From Prorocentrum cordatum (taxonomy: Eukaryota; Sar; Dinophyceae; Prorocentrales; Prorocentraceae), in the NCBI GenBank assembly GCA_963575745.1, contig CAUYUJ010018541.1, forward strand, positions 47,501 through 111,500: a stretch of DNA of 64,000 nucleotides, in the 5' to 3' direction. The notes beneath the pieces were generated by a model. It ran no database searches, had not been told where the DNA came from, and was given only the letters and a program-made list of their open reading frames with translations. Shown here piece after piece: positions 21,500 to 31,345 of the stretch. Position 1 is the stretch's first letter, and each line of letters begins with the position of its first letter. The translations under genes were made by a program, and so were the position numbers.

Positions 21500-21790
21500 G
21501 AGAGCCCCCAGACGGGGAGACAGAGAGAAAGAACGGGCAAGCCAGCGACACTTCGCGCTCTGAAAATAGATGCGCGTTCCGTCCCCGCGCCAAGCAGGCA
21601 ACGGAAAGCGCGAGGCACGAGTGATGCACGTTCTGGTGGGGCGACGCCCTCCAGGGAGGAGCGCAGAGGCGGGGCGAAGAGCGCGCACCCCGGTTCTCAT
21701 GGCCAGCTCTCCTCGCGTTTTGTTTTCGAGTGAAGCGGCTCCCGGGCGGCTCTCATGGCCCGTTTCTTCGTATTTGTTCGAGTGACGCGG
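21500..21790 (+). repeat. Interspersed repeat family I, copy 1
   Basis: GGAAAGCGCGAGGCACGAGTGATG, a GGGGCGA segment, and AGTGAAGCGGCTCCCGGGCG followed by GCTCTCATGGCCCGTTTCTT also occur at 22,890-23,110. Both copies lead straight into a family F array. Confidence 0.8.
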
Positions 21791-22345
21791 CCCAAGGGCT
21801 CCACGACGGCCCAAGAGAGCCCCCAAACAGCCCCAAGACGGCCCCAAGAGAGCCTCAGATGGCCTCCAGAAGGTCCGAGAGAGCCTCGAGACGGCTTCAA
21901 AGGCTCCCCAGAGGCTCCCGAGACGGCCCCCAGGGGCCAAAAACATTGATTGTTCTATGCGTTTGCAGATTTTGGGGGTTATTGTTTTTTCTGGCCAAGA
22001 AACGGTCCAAAACGGCCCAAGAGGCTCCAAAGATCGTCCCAAGACGGCCCCAGAGGCTCCCGAAAGGGCCCGAAAACATTCCGAGAGGTCCCCAAGACAG
22101 CCCCAGAGGAGCCCCAAACGGTCCAAAAGGGCCCCAAGACGGCCCAAGAGGGCTCCAAGACGGCCCCAGGAGAGCCCCAAGAGGGCCCAAAGAGGCTATC
22201 AAGAGGGGTCCAAGAGGCCCCCGAGAGAGCCCCAAGACGGCCAATGACCTCCAAGACGGCCCAAAAGGGCCCCAATACGACCCAAATGTGCCCTAAAAGG
22301 CCTCCCCAAAGGGCTCCAAAAGGGCCCACGAAGACCCCGACGAGG
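21791..22345 (-). repeat. Family F minisatellite, block 2
   Basis: The same phrases as block 1 appear, including AAAGATCGTCCCAAGACGGC at 22,028. The AT-rich island GGCCAAAAACATTGATTG lies at 21,936, followed by an unusual TTTGGGGGTTATTGTTTTTT stretch. Confidence 0.85.
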
Positions 22346-22377
22346 CCTAAGAGACAATCAAGAACACCATGGCTCCC

Positions 22378-22870
22378 ATCAGCGAGCGGTGACGTAACAA
22401 GCTCTTGACTCCAAGGCTCCCCAGAGCGCGGTGACATAAAGAGCTCGTCAATCCAAGGCTCCCAAGAGCGAGCGGCAACGTAAAAGTCTCTGAACACCAG
22501 GGCTCCCAACGGAGAGCGGCGACGCAACAAGCTCTTCACACCAAGGCCCCCATGCGCGAAGGTGACGTAAAAAGCTCGTCACGCCAAGGCTCCCAAGAGC
22601 AAGCGGCAACGTAAACATCTCTGAACACCAGGGCTCCCAACAGAGAGTGGTGACGTAACAAGCTCTTCCCACCAAGGCTCCCAAGAGCGAACGGTGACGT
22701 GACAAACTCGTGCACACCAAGGCTGCCAAAAACGAACGGTGGCGTACACAACTCTTAACACCAAGGTTCCCAAGAGCGACAGCAACGTAAAAGTCTCTGA
22801 ACAGCAGGGCTCCAAACAGAGAGCGGAGACGTAACAAGCTCTCAGCACCAAGGCTCCCAAGAGCGCAGGG
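22378..22870 (+). repeat. 44-bp satellite, block 1 (11 units)
   Basis: The anchor A(A/G)GGCTCCC recurs at 22,413, 22,454, 22,499, 22,543, 22,586, 22,630, 22,674, 22,719, 22,763, 22,806 and 22,850, so the period is 44 bp. Units alternate between an AGCGAGCGGCAACGTAAA type and an AGAGAGCGGTGACGTAACA type, giving an approximate 88-bp dimer. TGACGT is present in most units of the second type. Confidence 0.92.
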
Positions 22871-22879
22871 TGCCATGAG

Positions 22880-23110
22880 CACTCGGGCCAGTTCCTGAGC
22901 GCTCTTTCCGTTTCCGTGCTGACCCAGGTGACGGAAAGAGCGAGGTACCAGTGATGACGTTGAGTTGGGGCGAAGTTTTCTAGGGAGGGGTCCAGGGGAG
23001 GGGCGAGGTCCGGGCAAAATGGTCTAATGGCCCGTTTCCCTCGTAGTGTTTCGAGTGAAGCGGCTCCCGGGCGGCTCCCATGACCCGTTTCTTCATATTT
23101 TTTCTGGTGA
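22880..23110 (+). repeat. Interspersed repeat family I, copy 2
   Basis: GCGCTCTTTCCGTTTCCGTG, GACGGAAAGAGCGAGGTACC, TTCGAGTGAAGCGGCTCCCG and ATGACCCGTTTCTTCATATT align with 21,500-21,790. The 5' portion (GCGCTCTTTCCGTTCCCGTG) also occurs at 26,358-26,378. Confidence 0.8.
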
Positions 23111-23665
23111 AGCGGGTCAAAGGGCCCAAGAGGGCCCCAAGACGGCCCCAAGAAAGTTTCAGATGGCCGCTAGGCAGTCCAAGAGAGTCTCGAGACGGCC
23201 CCAGAGGCCCTCAAGAGGGCCCCCGAGAGCGCCTCAGGAGGCCAAAAACATTGATTTATTTAAGGTGTTTGAAGGTTTTTCTGGTTCTCCTCCCCTTTTC
23301 CGTCCCAGAAGGGCCCCAGACGGCCCAAGAAGCCCCAAAGATCGTCCCAAGGCAGCCCCAGACGCGCCCCAAAGGGGCCCAAAACGGTCCAAGATTGCCC
23401 CCAGACGGGCCCAAGACGGCCCAAGAGGCCCCAAAGATCGTCCCAAGACAGCCCCAGAGGCGCCCCAAACGGGCCCGAAACGGTCCAAGAGGGCCCCCAG
23501 ACGGGCCCAAGACAGGGCAAGAGGCCCCAAAGATCGTCCCAACACAGCCCCAGAGGCGCCCAAAAGGCCCCAAAACGGCCCAGGATGGCCCCCAGACGGC
23601 CCAAGGGGGCCCCAATACGCCCAAGAGGGCCCCAATGGGCTCCCAAGCGGGCCCGAACAGGAGGA
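23111..23665 (-). repeat. Family F minisatellite, block 3, with a 96-bp higher-order period
   Basis: ATCGTCCCAAG occurs at 23,341, 23,437 and 23,533, giving a regular 96-bp higher-order unit. The unit contains GCCCCAGAGGCGCCCCAAA, a CGAAACGGTCCAAGAGGGCC segment and CCCCAGACGGGCCCAAGAC. The AT-rich island GGCCAAAAACATTGATTT lies at 23,240. Confidence 0.9.
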
Positions 23666-23789
23666 GGGGGAGGAGGACAAGTTAGGTGCGCTCGCGTCAA
23701 CATCTGACATCCTACCCCTCCCTCCCATCCCTTACCATGGCGCTAATTTTCTCTACCCGCGGACGCGCGGACCTGTGGCTCCGCGCGCG

Positions 23790-24480
23790 TGTGCGTAGTG
23801 GGTGGTGGTGCGCGTGCGTGCGTGCGTGTGTGCGTGGTTGTGGTTGTTGTGGTGGTGGTGTAGTGTGTGTGTGTGTGTGTGCGTGTGTGCGCGTGTGCTG
23901 TGGTGTGACGTGGTGTGGCGTCTTGGTGGTTTGGTGGTGGGCCAGGTGCGTACGTGCGTGATGGCGGCGGTGGTGGTGGCGGTGGTGGTGGTGTGTGTGT
24001 GTGTGTCTGTGTGTGCGTGTGTGTGTGTGTGTGTGGGCGGTGGTGGTGTGTGTGTATGTCTGTGTGTGTGCGTGTGTGTGTGTGTGCGTGTGTGTGCGTG
24101 TGTGTGCGTGTGTATGTGTGTATGTGTGTATGTGTCTGTGTGTCTATGTGTCTATGTGTCTATGTGTCTATGTGTCTATGTGTCTATGTGTCTATGTGTG
24201 TATGTGTGTATGTATGTATGTATGTATGTGTGTATGTGTGTATGTGTGTATGTGTGTATGTGTGTGTGCATGCGTGCGTGCGTGCGTGCGTGCGTGCGTG
24301 TGTCTGTGTGTGCGCGCGTGTGATGTGGTGTGACGCGGTGTAGCGTGGTGGTGGTGGGTGGGGTAGTGCGGTGGTGGTGGCGGTGCGCGGTGGTGGTGCG
24401 CGTGCGTGCGTGCGTGCGTTGGTGGGTGGAAGTGGCGGTGGGTGTGCGTGCGGCGGGGCGGGGCGTGGTGCGGCGCGGTG
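23790..24480. repeat. GT-rich microsatellite tract
   Basis: GTGTGTGC, GTGGTGGT and TGTGTCTATG subrepeats follow one another; 24,127-24,195 is (TGTGTCTA)n and 24,270-24,300 is (GCGT)n. The long Cys/Val frames are artefacts. Confidence 0.95.
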
Positions 24481-24571
24481 GTGGCGGGCGGATGGGCGCG
24501 CGAGAAAGAGGCCCGCGCTGGGGCGAGAACGCCATCCTGAACGACGAAGGCAAAACACCGATCCGAAAATG

Positions 24572-25060
24572 AGGCCCACGCTGCAGCGGGAGCACGATTC
24601 GGAACGACCAGCGGCGCGGAAAATAGGACGAACGCTGCAGCGGGAGCAACATTCTGAAGGACCGGAAAGACTCGGATTTTCAAAAACATAGATGAAAACC
24701 AAACTCCCGGGAATCCTGTGCGGAAAAGGACGCCGCCCAAAGGGGGGGGGGGGCTTGCTGCGGCCCCAAAAATCAACGAATCGACACCGGATGTGTAATC
24801 ACCTCCAATGTTTTGGCCGGGGATCATTTTCTACATTTGGGGCTTCTTAAAAAGGATCGAAAACGTCGGCGCTGCAGCGGGAGCACGTTTTGGAACAACG
24901 AGAGGCGCAGAAATTGGGCCAGCGCTGCAGCGGGAGCACGATTCGGAACGAGCGGGAGCGCGGAAATGAGGCCAGCGCTGCAGCGGGAACACGATTCGGA
25001 AGGAGCGGGAGCCCGAAAATTAGGCCAGCGCCTCAGCGAGAGCAGCGTTTTAGAAAAAAA
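24572..25060 (+). repeat. 53-bp repeat (CGCTGCAGCGGGAGCACG)
   Basis: Units start near 24,580, 24,633, 24,870, 24,923, 24,976 and 25,029. The last four are exactly 53 bp apart. Each reads GCGCTGCAGCGGGAGCACGA, then TTCGGAACGAGCG and GCGCGGAAATxxGGCCA. The start CGCTGCAGCG is a perfect palindrome. Each sub-array is followed by a copy of AACTCCxGGGAATCCTGTGT (about 24,701 and 25,078). Confidence 0.88.
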
Positions 25061-25181
25061 CGCAAGCGAAAACCCAACTCCGGGGAATCCTGTGTGTAAA
25101 AAAACAGTACGCGGGGGGGTGCCGAACATCTTCCGGACGCCATCAGGGGAAGTGGGAGAGTAGTATTCATATTGTGTAATT

Positions 25182-25972
25182 GTGGAGGAGGAGGAGGAGG
25201 AGGAGGAGAAAGAGAGAGGAAGGAGGAGGAGGAGGAGGAGGAGGAGGAGGGGGAGGAGGAGGAGGAAGGAGGAGCGGCGGAGGAGGAGGAGGAAGGAAGG
25301 AACGAGGACGAGGCCAAGGAGGAGGAGGGAGGTAGAAGGAGGAGGGGGAGGAAAAAGAGGAGGAGGAGAAAGCGAGGAGGAGAAGGAGAAGGAAAGAGGA
25401 GGAGGAGGAGGAGGTGGAGGAGGAGGAGGGAGAGGAGGAGAAAAGGGAGAGGAGGAGGAAGAGAGGAGGAGGAGGAGGAGGAAGAGGAACTAGGACGAGG
25501 CCAAGAGGAGGGAGGAGGAGGAGGAGGAGGAGGAGTCAGGAGGAGGAGGAGAGAGATGAGGAGGAGGAGAGGAGGAGGAGAGGAGGAGGAGGAGGAGGGC
25601 GACGGAAGGGAGGTAGAAGGAGAGGCGGAGGAGGAGGAGGAGGAGGAGGAGGAGGAGGAGGGAAAGGAGGGGAGGGAGGAGGAGGAGGAGGAAGGAGGGA
25701 GAGAGGAGGAGGAGGAGGAGGAGAGGAGGAGAGGGTGGAGGACAAGGACGAGGGGGAGGAGGAGGAGGAGGAGGAGGAGAGAGGAGGAGGAGGAGGAGGA
25801 GGGAGGAGGAGGAGGAGGAGGAGGAGGAGGGAGGAGGAGAGGAGGGAGGAGGAGAGGGAGGAGGAGGAGTCAGGAGGAGGAGGAGGAGGAGGAGGAGGAG
25901 GAGGAGGAGGAGGAGGAGGAGGAGGAGGAGGAGGAGGAGGAGGAGGAGGGGGGGGAGGAGGAGGAGGAGGAT
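25182..25972. repeat. (GGA)n microsatellite, ~800 bp
   Basis: GAG/GGA triplets with scattered AAG and ACG interruptions give poly-Glu, poly-Gly and poly-Arg frames that are artefacts. The tract lies between two blocks of the 44-bp satellite. Confidence 0.97.
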
Positions 25973-25979
25973 GAGACGT

Positions 25980-26330
25980 AAGAAGCTCTTCACACCCAGG
26001 CTCTCAAGCGCGAAGTTGACGTCAAAAGCTTGTCACACCAAGGTTCCCAAGAGCGAGCGTCAACGTGAACATCTCTGAACACCAGGGCTCCCAACAGAGA
26101 GTGGTAACGTAACAAGCTCTTCCCACCAAGGCTCCCAAGAGCGAACGGTGACGTGACAAACTCGTGCACACCAAGGCTCCTAAGAGCGAAAGATGACGTA
26201 CACAAATCTCAACACCAAGGTTCCCAAGAGCGAGCGGCAACGTAAAAGTCTCGGACCACCAAGGCTCCCAAGCGCGAGCGGTGACGTCACAAACTCTTAC
26301 CACCAAGGCTCCCAAGAGCGAAGGGTGCCA
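25980..26330 (+). repeat. 44-bp satellite, block 2 (eight units)
   Basis: Anchors lie at about 25,998, 26,040, 26,086, 26,129, 26,174, 26,217, 26,262 and 26,306. The order of unit variants reproduces that of 22,560-22,870 (for example CAGAGAGTGGTxACGTAACA followed by CGAACGGTGACGTGACAAAC). This block is therefore a segmental duplicate and not an independent amplification. Confidence 0.92.
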
Positions 26331-26399
26331 TGAGCCCTTCCGGGCACGTTGCTAACAGCGCTCTTTCCGTTCCCGTGCCGGCCCAGATGTAATGGCCCA

Positions 26400-26625
26400 A
26401 TATTCGGCCATGTTCGGCTTTAGACGGCCCAAGTCAGCCCCGAGAGCGCCTCAGACGGCCCCAAGACGGCCCAAGAGCGCCCAAGCTACCGCCACGACGG
26501 CTTCAGGGAGGCCTGGGCCCAGGACGGCCTCAAGACAGCCAAGGAGGCCCTCAAGACGCTCCGCGAGGCTTCCAATAGGACGCCCCAGAGGCAAAAATCG
26601 TCACATGTCAACCATCTTTGTGAAG
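26400..26625 (-). repeat. Family F minisatellite, short block
   Basis: GACGGCCCAAGTCAGCCCC and GACGGCCCCAAGACGGCCCA words are followed by more diverged units. The block sits directly after a partial family I copy (26,340-26,400), repeating the order satellite, I, F seen at 22.4-23.7 kb. Confidence 0.7.
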
Positions 26626-26629
26626 GTCG

Positions 26630-28235
26630 CCATTTTTCGAAGGCCAAGCCGCCCGGCTCACAACTGGCCCACAGAGCCGACAGAGGCCTCCGGCCCACCA
26701 GATGGTCATGCCTTCAAGATCGGCGTTCTTCGAGGGCCAAAGCGCCCAGCCCACAGCTGGCCAACAGAGCCGGCAGAGCCCTCCAGCCCACCAGGAGGGG
26801 CGCCATCCTAGTGAGGGTCGCCATTATTATTGAGGGCCATGACGCCCGGCCCACAGCTGGCCCACAGAGCTGGCAGAGGCCTTCGGCCCACTAGGAAAGC
26901 GCCATCCTTGTGAGGGTCGCCACTGCTCGAGACCCAAGCGCTCGGCCCACAGCTGGCCCAGAAGAGCTGGCAGACCCCTCCAGCCCGCTGGGAGGAGCGC
27001 CATCCTCATGAGGGTCGCCACTTTTCAAAACCAAAGCGCCCCCCCCGCAGCTGGTCTGCAACTGGCTCGCAGAGCCGGCAGAGCCCTCCGGTCGAGCAGG
27101 CGGGGCGCTATCTTTGTAAGTGTCGCCGCTTCGAAGGCCGAAAAGCGCCAAGCCCGCAGCTGGCCCACAGAGCTGGCAGAGCCCTCCAGCCCGCCAGGAG
27201 GGGCGCCTTCCCAGTGAGGGTCGCCACTATCGAGGGCCAGGGCGCCTGGCCCACAGCTGGCCCACAGAGCTGACAGAGGACTCCTCCTCCTCCTCCTCCT
27301 CCTCCTCCTCCTCCTCCTCCTCCTCCTCCTCCTCCTCCTCCTCCTCTCCTCCTCCTCCTCCTCCCCCCCCCCATCCCACCTCCCCCTCCTTCCCCTCCGC
27401 CTCCGCCTCCTCCTCCTCCTCCTCCTCCTCCTCCTCCTCCTCCTCCTCCTCCTCCTCCTCCAGCCTACCAGGAGGGGTGCCATTCTTGAAAGATCGGTTT
27501 TCGCTCGATGAGCAAAGCGCCCGGCCCACAGCTGGCCCACAGAGCCAGCAGAGCCCTCCGGCCCACGGGGAGGAGCGCCATCCTCGTGAGGGTCGCTTTC
27601 GTTTCGAAGGCCAAGGCGCCCAGCAGACAGCTGGCCCGCAGAGCTGGCAGAGCCCTCTGGCCCACCATCCTTTTGAGGGTCGCCAGAGTATCGAGGGTCA
27701 AAGCGCTTGGCCAACAGCTGGCCCAGAAGTGCCGGCAGAGCCCTCCAGCCCGCTGAGAGGAGCGCCATCTTCGTGACGGTCGCCACTTCTAGAATGCCAA
27801 AACGCCCAGCCCACAGCCGACCCACAGAGCCAGCAGAGCTTTCCAGCCTGCAGGGAGGGGAACCATATTCGTGAGGGCGCCACTTTTCGGGGCCCAAGAG
27901 CGCCCGGCCCACAGCTGGCCGACAGAGCCGGCAGAGGAGTCCAGCCCACCAGGAGGGGCGCTATCTTCGTGAGGGTCGCTTTACTCGAAGGCCGAAGTGT
28001 CCAGCCCGCAGCTGGCCCGCAGAGCCGGCAGAGCCTTCCAGCCCGTTGAGAGGAGCGCCATCCTTGGTGAGGGTCGCCATTGTTCAAAGCCAAAGCGCCC
28101 GGCCCGCAGCTGGCCCGCAGAATTGACAGAGCCCTCCAGCCCGCTGAGAGGGGCGCCTTTCTAGTGAGGGTCGCTACTATCGAGGGCCAAGGCGCCCGGC
28201 CCACAGCCGGCCCACAGAGCTGGCAAAGGTTTCCG
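26630..28235 (+). repeat. ~100-bp satellite J, about 15 units
   Basis: The phrase GCCCACAGCTGGCCCACAGA recurs near 26,655, 26,750, 26,851, 26,947, 27,046, 27,152, 27,250, 27,527, 27,631, 27,715, 27,811, 27,908, 28,006, 28,103 and 28,199. Each unit also has GCxGGCAGAGCCCTCCAGCC, CGCCAGGAGGGGCGCCATCC and GTGAGGGTCGCCACT. The GGAGGGGCGCC part is partly palindromic. Long frames (up to 295 codons on the minus strand) exist, but the period is not a stable multiple of three. Confidence 0.92.
27281..27461. repeat. (CCT)n microsatellite inside satellite J
   Basis: A CCT run with a short CCCATCCCACC interruption at 27,364-27,400 splits the J array between units 7 and 8. It begins right after GACAGAGGACTC, in place of the usual GAGCCCTCC. 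Confidence 0.95.
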
Positions 28236-28289
28236 AGAACGCAGCTTTTGTTCATCAGTTAAGAATTCATTTTGCTAAAGCGTATGAAT

Positions 28290-28490
28290 GGTTTTGGCCT
28301 CCTCGGGGCCTTTTTGTGAAGGCTCTTGGGGCCTTTCGAAGGCTTCTGGGGCCATATTTGAACCATCTTGGGCGTCTTGGACCGATCGTGCAGGGATTCG
28401 GGGCGCCTTTGGACCGTCTGGGCGGCCTCTTGGGCCCTTGGGGCCCTCTTGGCCGATCTTGGGGCCCTCGTGGCCCGAAACAACTAGGCT
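28290..28490 (+). repeat. Family F minisatellite, TTGGGGCC orientation
   Basis: GGCTCTTGGGGCCTTTCG, CTTGGGCGTCTTGG and GGGCGGCCTCTTGGGCCC words recur. The orientation is opposite to the arrays at 20.7-26.6 kb. Confidence 0.8.
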
Positions 28491-28880
28491 GGTAGACGCG
28501 ACAAGGCCCAGGAGATTTGGCACTTTGGGATCCCGTCCCCTTCAAGAATCGCCAGTATTGAAGACTGAAGCTCCAGGGGGATTGAGCAAGGAGCCTGAGG
28601 ACACTCCAGCTCGTGCCTCAAGGGCACGGTGGCGGATACCATGACTCGCGGCCCATGATGAGCCCAGCACGAACCGTTGTAGATGTACAGTTGGCGTCCT
28701 CCTACCCCATCCGGGCGAGGCTTCATGGTCGGAGGCACTGGCATGGGCCAGGACAACTGCGACGAGACGGGGGGTCAGGCTGCCGTGAGCCGCGGGCCGC
28801 CCCCGCACTGGATGGCCTGCTCTCCTCGCGAGCGCCGGGATCGCGCTCTGCCGGCCACGGCCACTTCAAGCAGGGCCCAT
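28491..28880. other. Single-copy stretch, nothing recognised
   Basis: Mixed composition. The plus frame 28,613-29,092 (159 codons) runs into interspersed repeat K, so I do not call it a gene. Confidence 0.4.
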
Positions 28881-28881
28881 T

Positions 28882-29095
28882 TCGAGCCGATCGATTCGAT
28901 GTCGATGTCGAATTTTGGCCGGCCCGAGCCGGGCCGATGCAGACATTCCGACGATTCGATGTGGCCCAGTGCACGCAGGCCGCGGTTGCGCATCCTTGCG
29001 CAGCCGATTCGATTTCGATTCCGCGCCGATGCAGCCCTATCCGACGCATGTTCCGATTCTATCCAATTTCCTTATTCGGTGCTGACTACTGACTT
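28882..29095 (+). repeat. Interspersed repeat family K, copy 1
   Basis: GATCGATTCGATGTCGATGTCG, GGCCGGCCCGAGCC, GCGCAGCCGATTCGATTTCG and CGACGCATGTTCCGATTCTATCC align with 34,388-34,600 in the same orientation. It is rich in the palindrome-like words GATTCGAT and TCGATCGA. Confidence 0.75.
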
Positions 29096-29184
29096 TACCC
29101 CGCTGGGCGCTGTCAGCTTGCAGGCCGCCGTCGGGTCAAAGTCCTCCTGGCGGGGCTGTTGACGTGACGTCTTCCGTTCCGAGT

Positions 29185-29400
29185 TCGAGATCGCATGCGT
29201 GTGAGCGCGACGCAAAGAAAGTGGGTCGTCTTCACCGACCCTGGCGCGCAAGCTGCCCGCGTGAGGGTGCGCGTGATCGCCCTCGTTTCCGATGCAGCCT
29301 GCCACGCTGGCGGCCCGCGTAAGCCGCGGCTCGAGGTCGCCGTGGCATCTCGCGGAAGACGACCTTTTTTGTTTCGTCGCTCACGCGCCAGCGCTTAGGA
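29185..29400 (+). repeat. Interspersed repeat family L, copy 1
   Basis: GAGCGCGACGCAAAGAAAGT, GGGTCGTCTTCACCGACCCTGG, GCGCGTGATCGCCCTCGTTTC and GGCGGCCCGCGTAAGCC align with 44,308-44,505. Confidence 0.75.
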
Positions 29401-29623
29401 ACACCATGTAGGCTCAGCGTGTGAGAAACGATAGGTCTGCACAGCGCCAACGCCTGCATGCCCTGGAGCGGTGTCGAGCGTCGTCTGCCCCGCCTTTCCG
29501 CCATGCCTCCTCGTGTCTCCGTATCGTTGTTCCGTCTGGCTCCGTCGGGCCGAGAGTCCGAACACATTGTTCATGTCTCATTATTCGACAGTTCTTTGAT
29601 TTTTTGGGGGCCAAGATCCTTTC

Positions 29624-29725
29624 ATTTCTAATTGTTCTATCCTGGGTCTCTTCCTGGACACTAGGGAGCCAGGAACAATTAGAAACAAGCACAATTAGGA
29701 ATGAGCACGATTAGAAATGAACGAC
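29624..29725. repeat. Hairpin followed by a 16-bp triplicate
   Basis: TTTCTAATTGTTCTATCCTGG (about 29,625-29,645) pairs with CCAGGAACAATTAGAAA (29,669-29,685). Three 16-bp units follow: ACAATTAGAAACAAGC, ACAATTAGGAATGAGC and ACGATTAGAAATGAAC. The units repeat the hairpin arm sequence. Confidence 0.75.
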
Positions 29726-29749
29726 GTGTATATTTCCGTTCGAGACGGT

Positions 29750-30197
29750 TGGGGGTCCGAGGTGGTCCAGCATTGGTTTTGGCGAGTATCAGAAGACAGG
29801 CGAAGGTTGGGAAACCCGTGGCTGCTAAAGCGGAGCTCGGGGAAACTGTTTTTTTCGTCGGGGAAGCAGCCCGTTTACCATTTAGCGCGCTGAGTTTATT
29901 CCGGGAAGCTGTTTTTGTCTTCTGGGATGACCGGTTTGGCAGCCACGGATTTGCCAGCCCTCGCCCAGCTTCCGAGAGCATGAAGGGGGGGAAGAGGTCT
30001 AGGTGCGCGAGGTTTGCCTTCTTTGGCCTCGGGCCGCTTTCTGGCCCCAGGACCTCAACAACCGATCCGATGAACAACTACACCAGATGGACCCAGGGAG
30101 GGGTCTGGGGACCGATTTTGAGCGTATTTGTGCTCATCTCCCCTTCCTGACCGATTCTCGAGGTCCATCCAGTCAAGACCCCGCCATGCAGCCTCCA
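29750..30197 (+). repeat. Interspersed repeat family B, copy 2
   Basis: GAGGTGGTCCAGCATTGGTT at 29,759, then the 3' block at 30,075-30,197 (GGACCGATTTTGAGCGTATT; GGTCCATCCAGTCAAGACCC), match 10,047-10,312. The middle is longer here. Confidence 0.8.
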
Positions 30198-30330
30198 ATA
30201 CTAGAGCATTCAAGTCGAAGCCGTATGCTACTTGTTCGGTAATCTGGATGACCAAAGATCAGGAAGCCCTTATCACATTAAGATGTAGGTACTATGCCAT
30301 TGAAGCGAGCAGGTGTTGCATGTACATGGC

Positions 30331-30333
30331 CTA

Positions 30334-30374
<41 letters not shown>

Positions 30375-30399
30375 ATGCATGTTCATGCATAAGTGTGTG
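30331..30399. repeat. (CA)n tract ending in a 16-bp-arm palindrome
   Basis: The CA run at 30,335-30,371 passes into CACACACTTATGCATG (30,366-30,381), which pairs perfectly with CATGCATAAGTGTGTG (30,384-30,399) around a two-base centre. Confidence 0.85.
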
Positions 30400-30880
30400 C
30401 CCAGGCTCATACGATCGAGCAGGGGATGCAAGCACGAACGATGAGGACACTTTCGAAAGTTTGGGCCATCGGCATGTGTCACACATGCGTGTTATCAAAG
30501 TACGCGCAATCGGGCTGATCGATCATACCAGAAGGTATGGCATTGGCAGCTCGATTGTGTGTAACATTTATGTGTATACATGAACGAGTCCAAAAAAAAT
30601 TACATTGGAATTAGTGTGGAGTTCAATGTCGCTGAAATATGTGACTGCACTGCGTCAAGTAGTGTGGTTGTAAACTACGTTAGAAATCATTGAAACATGT
30701 ATTTGGTACGCATGTGCACAAGACACTAAAACCCTTGTGTTTCTAGAGGTCGGGCAAGAAGGCTGAGAGATTCTTGGGCTCGTAGACCGTGATGTCGCGA
30801 TCTGCGCGAGAGGTGCGGCCAGCCTTCAGATTTATGTCAATCCCCAACCTGGAGCCCCGACTGGCGACTGGGGTGCCGGG
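30400..30880. other. Single-copy AT-richer stretch, no gene recognised
   Basis: GC content is lower than in its neighbours. There are no long frames, repeats or RNA-like structures. Confidence 0.45.
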
Positions 30881-31255
30881 GGTCCCACTGAGCCCCCCGG
30901 AGCCCCCAGGAATTTCCAAGACCCTTCGGGAGAGTTTCAATTGGCCGCCTGGGAGCCCTTCGAGGTCCCAAGAACGCCCCAGGCCGCTTGGGACATGCTC
31001 CGACGAGACCAGACACTCAAGATGCCTCCCCGAGGTGCTTCTGCCCAAAAAGACCCAAGAGTCTCCCCAAACCGCCCGCAGACGGCTCAAGAGGGCCGCC
31101 AGACGGCTCCAAGAAAGATCGCGGGCAGCTGGCCCAAGGGGCCTATGACGCTCCCATAGAGGGCCCCGAGAAGCCTTCGAAGGGACCCAGGCGGCCCAAG
31201 AGCACCCCAAGACCGCCCGAGAAGGCTCCAAGACTGCTCTGGAAGGGTGGGGGCG
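30881..31255 (-). repeat. Family F minisatellite, CCCAAGA orientation
   Basis: GGCCCAAGAGCACCCCAAGACC, GGCTCAAGAGGGCCGCCAG and related words. The array meets an oppositely oriented one at about 31,255. Confidence 0.75.
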
Positions 31256-31345
31256 CTCTGGGGCCGTCCTGAGGGCCTCTTGGAGCGTCCTGGGGCCTCT
31301 TGGTACCCTCCGAGTCCATCTTGGGGCGTTGCGACCTCGGGAGCA
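31256..31345 (+). repeat. Family F minisatellite, TTGGGG orientation
   Basis: CTGGGGCCGTCCTGAGGGCC and TCTTGGAGCGTCCTGGGGCC follow the preceding array with an orientation switch. Confidence 0.7.

Noticed and set aside
25182-25972. Acidic Glu-rich protein
   Set aside because: GGA microsatellite; other phases give poly-Gly and poly-Arg equally well.
22378-26330. CRISPR array (regular 44-bp repeats)
   Set aside because: Units are contiguous variants with no unique spacers, and the genome is eukaryotic.
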